Positions 61,232-64,000 of a stretch of 64,000 nt of DNA are shown here, in pieces (the stretch's first letter is position 1; each line of letters begins with the position of its first letter). Both the position numbers and the translations under genes were made by a program. The stretch is from Prevotella illustrans (GTDB lineage: Bacteria > Bacteroidota > Bacteroidia > Bacteroidales > Bacteroidaceae): contig NZ_JAERMS010000007.1 of the NCBI RefSeq assembly GCF_017426725.1, forward strand, positions 36,891 to 100,890, given 5' to 3'. Under the pieces are notes generated by a model. That model searched no databases. It was given only the letters and a program-made list of their open reading frames with translations, and was not told the origin of the DNA.

Positions 61232-62202
61232 TATATCCCCAAGCACAGTTCCATCATCTGATATTGGGTCTCCTTTTTTCTTTTCTGTACGAACTTCGGT
61301 ATATCCGAGAGTTGTCTTTTCGCAAACGTGTCTTTTATGCCCAATAGGCCTTCCTCATACTTTCTTCTGTAATTGGCCGGCGTGTCGTATCCTATGGCGA
61401 AGCACGGTCGTCTTTCGTTGTAGAAGTTGACATACTTTTCAAGGCATCGCCTGACCTCTTTCATGGACCGGAGCTTCTCAATGCGGAAGTCAATGGTCAG
61501 CTCTTCCTTGATCCATCCGTTCAGTGCCTCATTTACAGGATTATCCGTCGGTTTCCCCGCCCTTGACATCGACCTTACGATCAGGGTATCTTTAATGAGC
61601 TCGTTGTACGCCATTGACGCATAGACGCTCCCCTGGTCGGTATGCAGCACCGTGGGTTCCGTTCCTCCTTCGAGCAGGCTGACGACCTCCTTCAGCCCGT
61701 CCACATACTGTTCTCTGGCACCCCTGCGCTCAGCCAGCTGCCAGGAAAGGATTTCCTTGGTAAAGACATCGATGTAGAGGGTCAGTTCAAAATAGTAAAT
61801 CCAAAACTTCAAGGTCGTCATGTCGGACACGATCACCTGTCTGGGACGGTCTACGGTATCCCACGTGGAGAAGATGAGGTTGGGGAACCTGTCCTTCACC
61901 TTCCTCGGCTTGTAATGTACTTTATGCCTGGTTTCAGACTTGATGCCCAAATAGCGGAAACACTGATAGACGAAATTATCGCCGGCCTTTATCCCGAGCG
62001 TGTTCCGTATATAGGCGGCCACCCACCTGTATCCGTGAGAGGGGTATCGGGCATGAACCTCTTCCACGGTCTTGACCATGGCCGCCCTGTTGGTGTCACG
62101 TTCGGAGGGGACTCGCCTGAGCCTTTGATAGTAACCGGAACGACTGACGCCCATCAGTCCGCAGATGTCCGTCACAGGAAAGTCTCTTGAGAGCATACTC
62201 AC
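61180..62202 (-). CDS. IS3-family transposase OrfB (DDE domain)
   Basis: A 340-residue integrase-like transposase. The HTH_21-type segment (CGLMGVSRSGYYQRL) and rve catalytic domain are present, with Asp in VSDMTTLKFW, Asp in HTDQGSVYAS and Glu in NEALNGWIKEE. The C-terminal FVRKNYQILTLPQHVI is encoded by the family-1 repeat, so the natural end of the element seems lost. The -1 frame is open from the A-run in orfA to here, as needed for a programmed OrfAB fusion. Confidence 0.9.
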   Translation of the reverse strand: MSMLSRDFPVTDICGLMGVSRSGYYQRLRRVPSERDTNRAAMVKTVEEVHARYPSHGYRWVAAYIRNTLGIKAGDNFVYQCFRYLGIKSETRHKVHYKPRKVKDRFPNLIFSTWDTVDRPRQVIVSDMTTLKFWIYYFELTLYIDVFTKEILSWQLAERRGAREQYVDGLKEVVSLLEGGTEPTVLHTDQGSVYASMAYNELIKDTLIVRSMSRAGKPTDNPVNEALNGWIKEELTIDFRIEKLRSMKEVRRCLEKYVNFYNERRPCFAIGYDTPANYRRKYEEGLLGIKDTFAKRQLSDIPKFVQKRKKETQYQMMELCLGIYFVRKNYQILTLPQHVI

Positions 62203-62650
62203 GATTGTGAATTCTTCGGTTTTAAACGAACATACGCCGTTTGCCCATCCGCCTTCCGGACCAACGCATAGTTTTTTTTTAACCGCTCGTTCTCGATACG
62301 CAGTCTCAGTATTTCACGTTTGTAGGCTTCCTCCGTGCGGTCTATACCCTCAGGAAGCACGGACCGGATTTCCGCGTCGGCACGGGCAAGCCCTTCCAAA
62401 CCGCCTTCCTCGTACTTCTTCAGCCAGCTCTTAAAAGCGCTCTCCGAGATATGGTGGACTGCGCAGAAGGCACGCAACTTGATCTGACCGTTCAGTTTAT
62501 ACTGATGGATCAGGAATTCTTTCTCCAAGGGATTCAAATGCTTTGACATAAAAAGTTCCTTTCCGGTGGATTAAACGACATAAAGCAAAGATAGGAAGTT
62601 TATTCCGGATTGCAGAATGTTAGTTATTTTTCCACCATTCAGTGTCCACT
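61232..62650 (-). mobile_element. IS3-family (IS150-like) insertion sequence, 3' end probably truncated
   Basis: Holds orfA and orfB. The 5' end is near 62640-62650, where TCAAAAAGTGGACACTGAAT reads on the minus strand. No matching inverted repeat is found at the other side, where the sequence passes directly into the family-1 repeat. The element interrupts a small gene at about 62652. Confidence 0.7.
62199..62549 (-). CDS. IS3-family transposase OrfA (HTH and zipper)
   Basis: A 116-residue DNA-binding partner with a helix-turn-helix (LRAFCAVHHISESAFKSWLKKY). A leucine-zipper-like helix follows (EEAYKREILRLRIENERLKK). A run of nine A (62272-62280 on the opposite strand as T) encodes LKKN and forms a slippery site. 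A -1 shift there continues in an open frame into orfB. OrfA overlaps the orfB ATG by 4 bp. Confidence 0.9.
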   Translation of the reverse strand: MSKHLNPLEKEFLIHQYKLNGQIKLRAFCAVHHISESAFKSWLKKYEEGGLEGLARADAEIRSVLPEGIDRTEEAYKREILRLRIENERLKKNYALVRKADGQTAYVRLKPKNSQS

Positions 62651-62651
62651 T

Positions 62652-62754
62652 TTTGAGGAGCAGCAAGCCGACAAAGATGTGCCTGTGGTATATTGCCACA
62701 CTTTACAGTTAAAGCATAGAAAAGAAAAGCGAGGCTTAGAAATAATTTATTCAT
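62652..62754 (-). pseudogene. Start of a secreted-protein gene, cut off by the IS3 element
   Basis: ATG at 62754 opens MNKLFLSLAFLFYALTVKCG and IPQAHLCRLAAP, with a signal peptide shape, and runs into IS3 sequence (QKVDTEWWKNN and stop). A TATATTTG box lies upstream at about 62805. The rest of the gene is not present, so its function is unknown. Confidence 0.5.
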
Positions 62755-62857
62755 AAATTTATTTTTAATAAGTAAGTGAACAAAATTAATTTATACAAAA
62801 CAAATATATGTAATTCCCGTTCTACTCTTAGTTATGGGAAGGCCAAAAGTATTGGGG

Positions 62858-63337
62858 TTAACCGAGACAGAGCGTCTCGATATGATCCTTCATCGCTAAG
62901 CAAGTTTTCCAAGACGATAATAAGTACTGTTGTAGTATTCCACATATCAACACCTCGTAACTTTTGGTTTTGAGTTGAAACGGCTCAAAAGTAACAAAAA
63001 GCCATTCTAAATTATTGCCGAAATAATTCAGCAGCTTGTAATAGCATTCGCGAAAGAACGCGCAGGAGCGTTTCTCATTCTGATAAGCGATGTTTGACTT
63101 GGAGGGAGCCCGAAGGATACCCAAATGATTCAGGTTGCCATTGGCCGAGCGAAGACCGTTACTTATCTCACGCAGGGATACGCAGTCGGCAAACTGACAG
63201 AATATCATGCTCACAAGGTGGCTCCATGTATTAAAGCCCTTGGCATGTTTGTCCGTTCCATGCTTTTTAATCAGAGATTTGATTAAATCTTTAGGTAATT
63301 GTTGGATTACTTGAGCGAAAAGTGTTATCTTTGTCAT
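62858..63337 (-). pseudogene. IS4-family transposase remnant (DUF4372-type N-terminus)
   Basis: A 159-codon frame starting MTKITLFAQVIQQLPKDLIK, then GFNTWSHLVSMIFCQFADCVSLREI and APSKSNIAYQNEKRSC, the DUF4372-like N-terminal domain of IS4-family transposases. The catalytic DDE domain is missing; after about residue 108 the frame drifts into a non-homologous tail. It is inside the IS4-type inverted repeats at 60560 and 63414. Confidence 0.7.
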
Positions 63338-63413
63338 GAAGGAAGTTTTGGTTTTGGGTAAACACTAAGATAAGACTTTTTTGCCTTAGTGAAAACAACT
63401 TCCTTCACTTTTT

Positions 63414-63437
63414 TGAAAAATATTTAGGACACTATTG
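63414..63437. mobile_element. IS4-type terminal inverted repeat, right
   Basis: TATTTAGGACACTATTG (63421-63437) mirrors CAATAGTGTCCTAAATA at 60560. The flanks after this are CAGTAGAAAATT-like sequence (TTTAGTAGAAAATTGTCCCC), a fragment of the family-1 border. Confidence 0.65.
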
Positions 63438-63494
63438 TGGTTTAGTAGAAAATTGTCCCCACGAAAATTCTATTGGGCCGTGCTTTCGGGGAAT

Positions 63495-63585
63495 TTCCCA
63501 TTAGCTTTATGTCTTTCTTGGCCGCTTGCGGCCCTTATGTCTTTGTTTCCCGCCGGCTGAAAAATATGTTTTTATGTCTTTATAT
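63495..63585. repeat. Family-2 repeat, copy 4
   Basis: TTAGCTTTATGTCTTTCTTG, the hairpin GGCCGC-TT-GCGGCC (63520-63533), CCTTATGTCTTTG, then AAAATATG and TTTATGTCTTTATA. It is almost identical to copy 2. The next IS begins right at its end. Confidence 0.85.
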
Positions 63586-63620
63586 TGCTGTCCGGTAAAC
63601 ATTTTTGTTATATAAAAGTT

Positions 63621-63657
63621 AAGGGCTAAAATCCTCACTTGGATTTCAGCCCTTTTT
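63621..63657 (+). terminator. Terminator-like hairpin ahead of the IS4 transposase
   Basis: AAGGGCT-AAAATCC pairs with GGATTTC-AGCCCTT (63641-63654), followed by TTT. It lies upstream of the transposase promoter box, so it may shield the gene from outside transcription. Confidence 0.6.
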
Positions 63658-63691
63658 GTTACTTTTGTTTCTGCGAAAAAACTTCAATAAC

Positions 63692-64000
63692 ATGGGCAAA
63701 AGTACACATTTTAGCGGACAGCCGGTCTATCATCAGGTAATAAAATTACTCGATAAACAAAAAATCAAGAAAATAAGCCTTGAAACACCCCGAAGTGAAG
63801 CTTATGTTAAGCGGCTTGATGGGTGGACTCACCTTGTTATAATGCTCTTTGGCATTCTAAAACACTTTGATTCTCTGCGGGAAGTGGAGATTGGCATGAA
63901 GGCTGAAGTAAATAAACTGCATCATCTTGGTATCGACTATGTTGCTCGCCGTAGTACGCTTGCTGAAGCCAATAAGCGTCGTTCACAAGAGTTCTTTGCA
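63692..64000 (+). CDS. IS4-family transposase, N-terminal part (cut by window end)
   Basis: The first 103 residues, starting MGKSTHFSGQPVYHQVIKLL, with DGWTHLVIMLFGILKHFDSLRE and ARRSTLAEANKRRSQEFFA. This is the DUF4372-type N-terminal domain of IS4-family transposases, and it is only distantly similar to the remnant at 62858. The DDE catalytic part lies beyond the window. Confidence 0.85.
   Translation, partial: MGKSTHFSGQPVYHQVIKLLDKQKIKKISLETPRSEAYVKRLDGWTHLVIMLFGILKHFDSLREVEIGMKAEVNKLHHLGIDYVARRSTLAEANKRRSQEFFA

Larger units (their letters stand above)
63587..64000 (+). mobile_element. IS4-family insertion sequence, left end (continues off window)
   Basis: The element starts near GCTGTCCGGTAAAC (63588). 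It has an internal hairpin (63621-63654), a TACTTTTG promoter box (63660-63667) and a transposase gene from 63692. Confidence 0.75.

Overview
The window reads as the chromosome of a Prevotella-like member of the Bacteroidota. Three things point there. Promoters carry the Bacteroidota -7 box TAnnTTTG, often with a TTTG/TTG box 19-20 bp upstream. Several proteins belong to Bacteroidota-typical families (a DUF6261-like protein, a DUF3316-like protein, Bacteroidota LptE, a DUF1573-like protein, dimeric GlyRS). Gene order such as sigma54 activator-lptE-TPR-secG and purB-rluB-asnS is also familiar from the group. The species cannot be fixed from sequence reading alone.

Layout. 0.2-5.6 kb: dnaG-cls facing away from a DNA-repair cassette (ogt, an alkyltransferase-like gene, mutY). 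5.6-11.5 kb: a DUF6261-like protein behind 41-bp palindromic repeats, a GNAT acetyltransferase, and the etfB-etfA-acyl-CoA dehydrogenase operon with a possible operator. 11.5-16.4 kb: glutaredoxin, maltose acetyltransferase, MATE pump, FKBP lipoprotein, glycyl-tRNA synthetase. 17-21.6 kb: parC, a DUF3316-like protein and an S41 protease lipoprotein. 21.7-25 kb: tRNA-His and an envelope operon (sigma54 activator, LptE, TPR-like protein, SecG). 25.6-34.4 kb: two flippase-like membrane proteins, pdxA, rlmN, a SpoIID/AmpG cell-wall pair, a candidate small RNA, pepD. 34.5-38.7 kb: a 29-residue membrane peptide gene, a CvfB-like S1 protein, a LolD-like ATPase, a Kef-type antiporter. 39.3-46 kb: flavin reductase, AraC regulator, a frameshifted flavodoxin, asd, ridA, remnants of an ECF sigma factor and of a DUF1573-like protein, a GH29 fucosidase. 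46-52.1 kb: Zn/Cd-type P1B ATPase, Hsp20, a transglutaminase-like protein, cutC. 52.9-60.2 kb: rsmA, tRNA-Leu, a PAP2/beta-barrel protein, asnS-rluB-purB. 60.4-64 kb: tRNA-Val, then nested and decayed IS4- and IS3-family elements.

Most genes are housekeeping or envelope functions in short operons. The unexplained part lies between genes. Six intergenic regions carry an array of 22-bp units (5-6 units where complete, 3 in the copy at the window edge), five of them inside a module of about 350-440 bp. Spacing between arrays is roughly 8-17 kb, and unit order is conserved between copies. A second family is built on the 8-mer TTTATGTC and has a hairpin whose stem shows paired substitutions between copies. 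I found no CRISPR array, prophage, rRNA operon or biosynthetic gene cluster.
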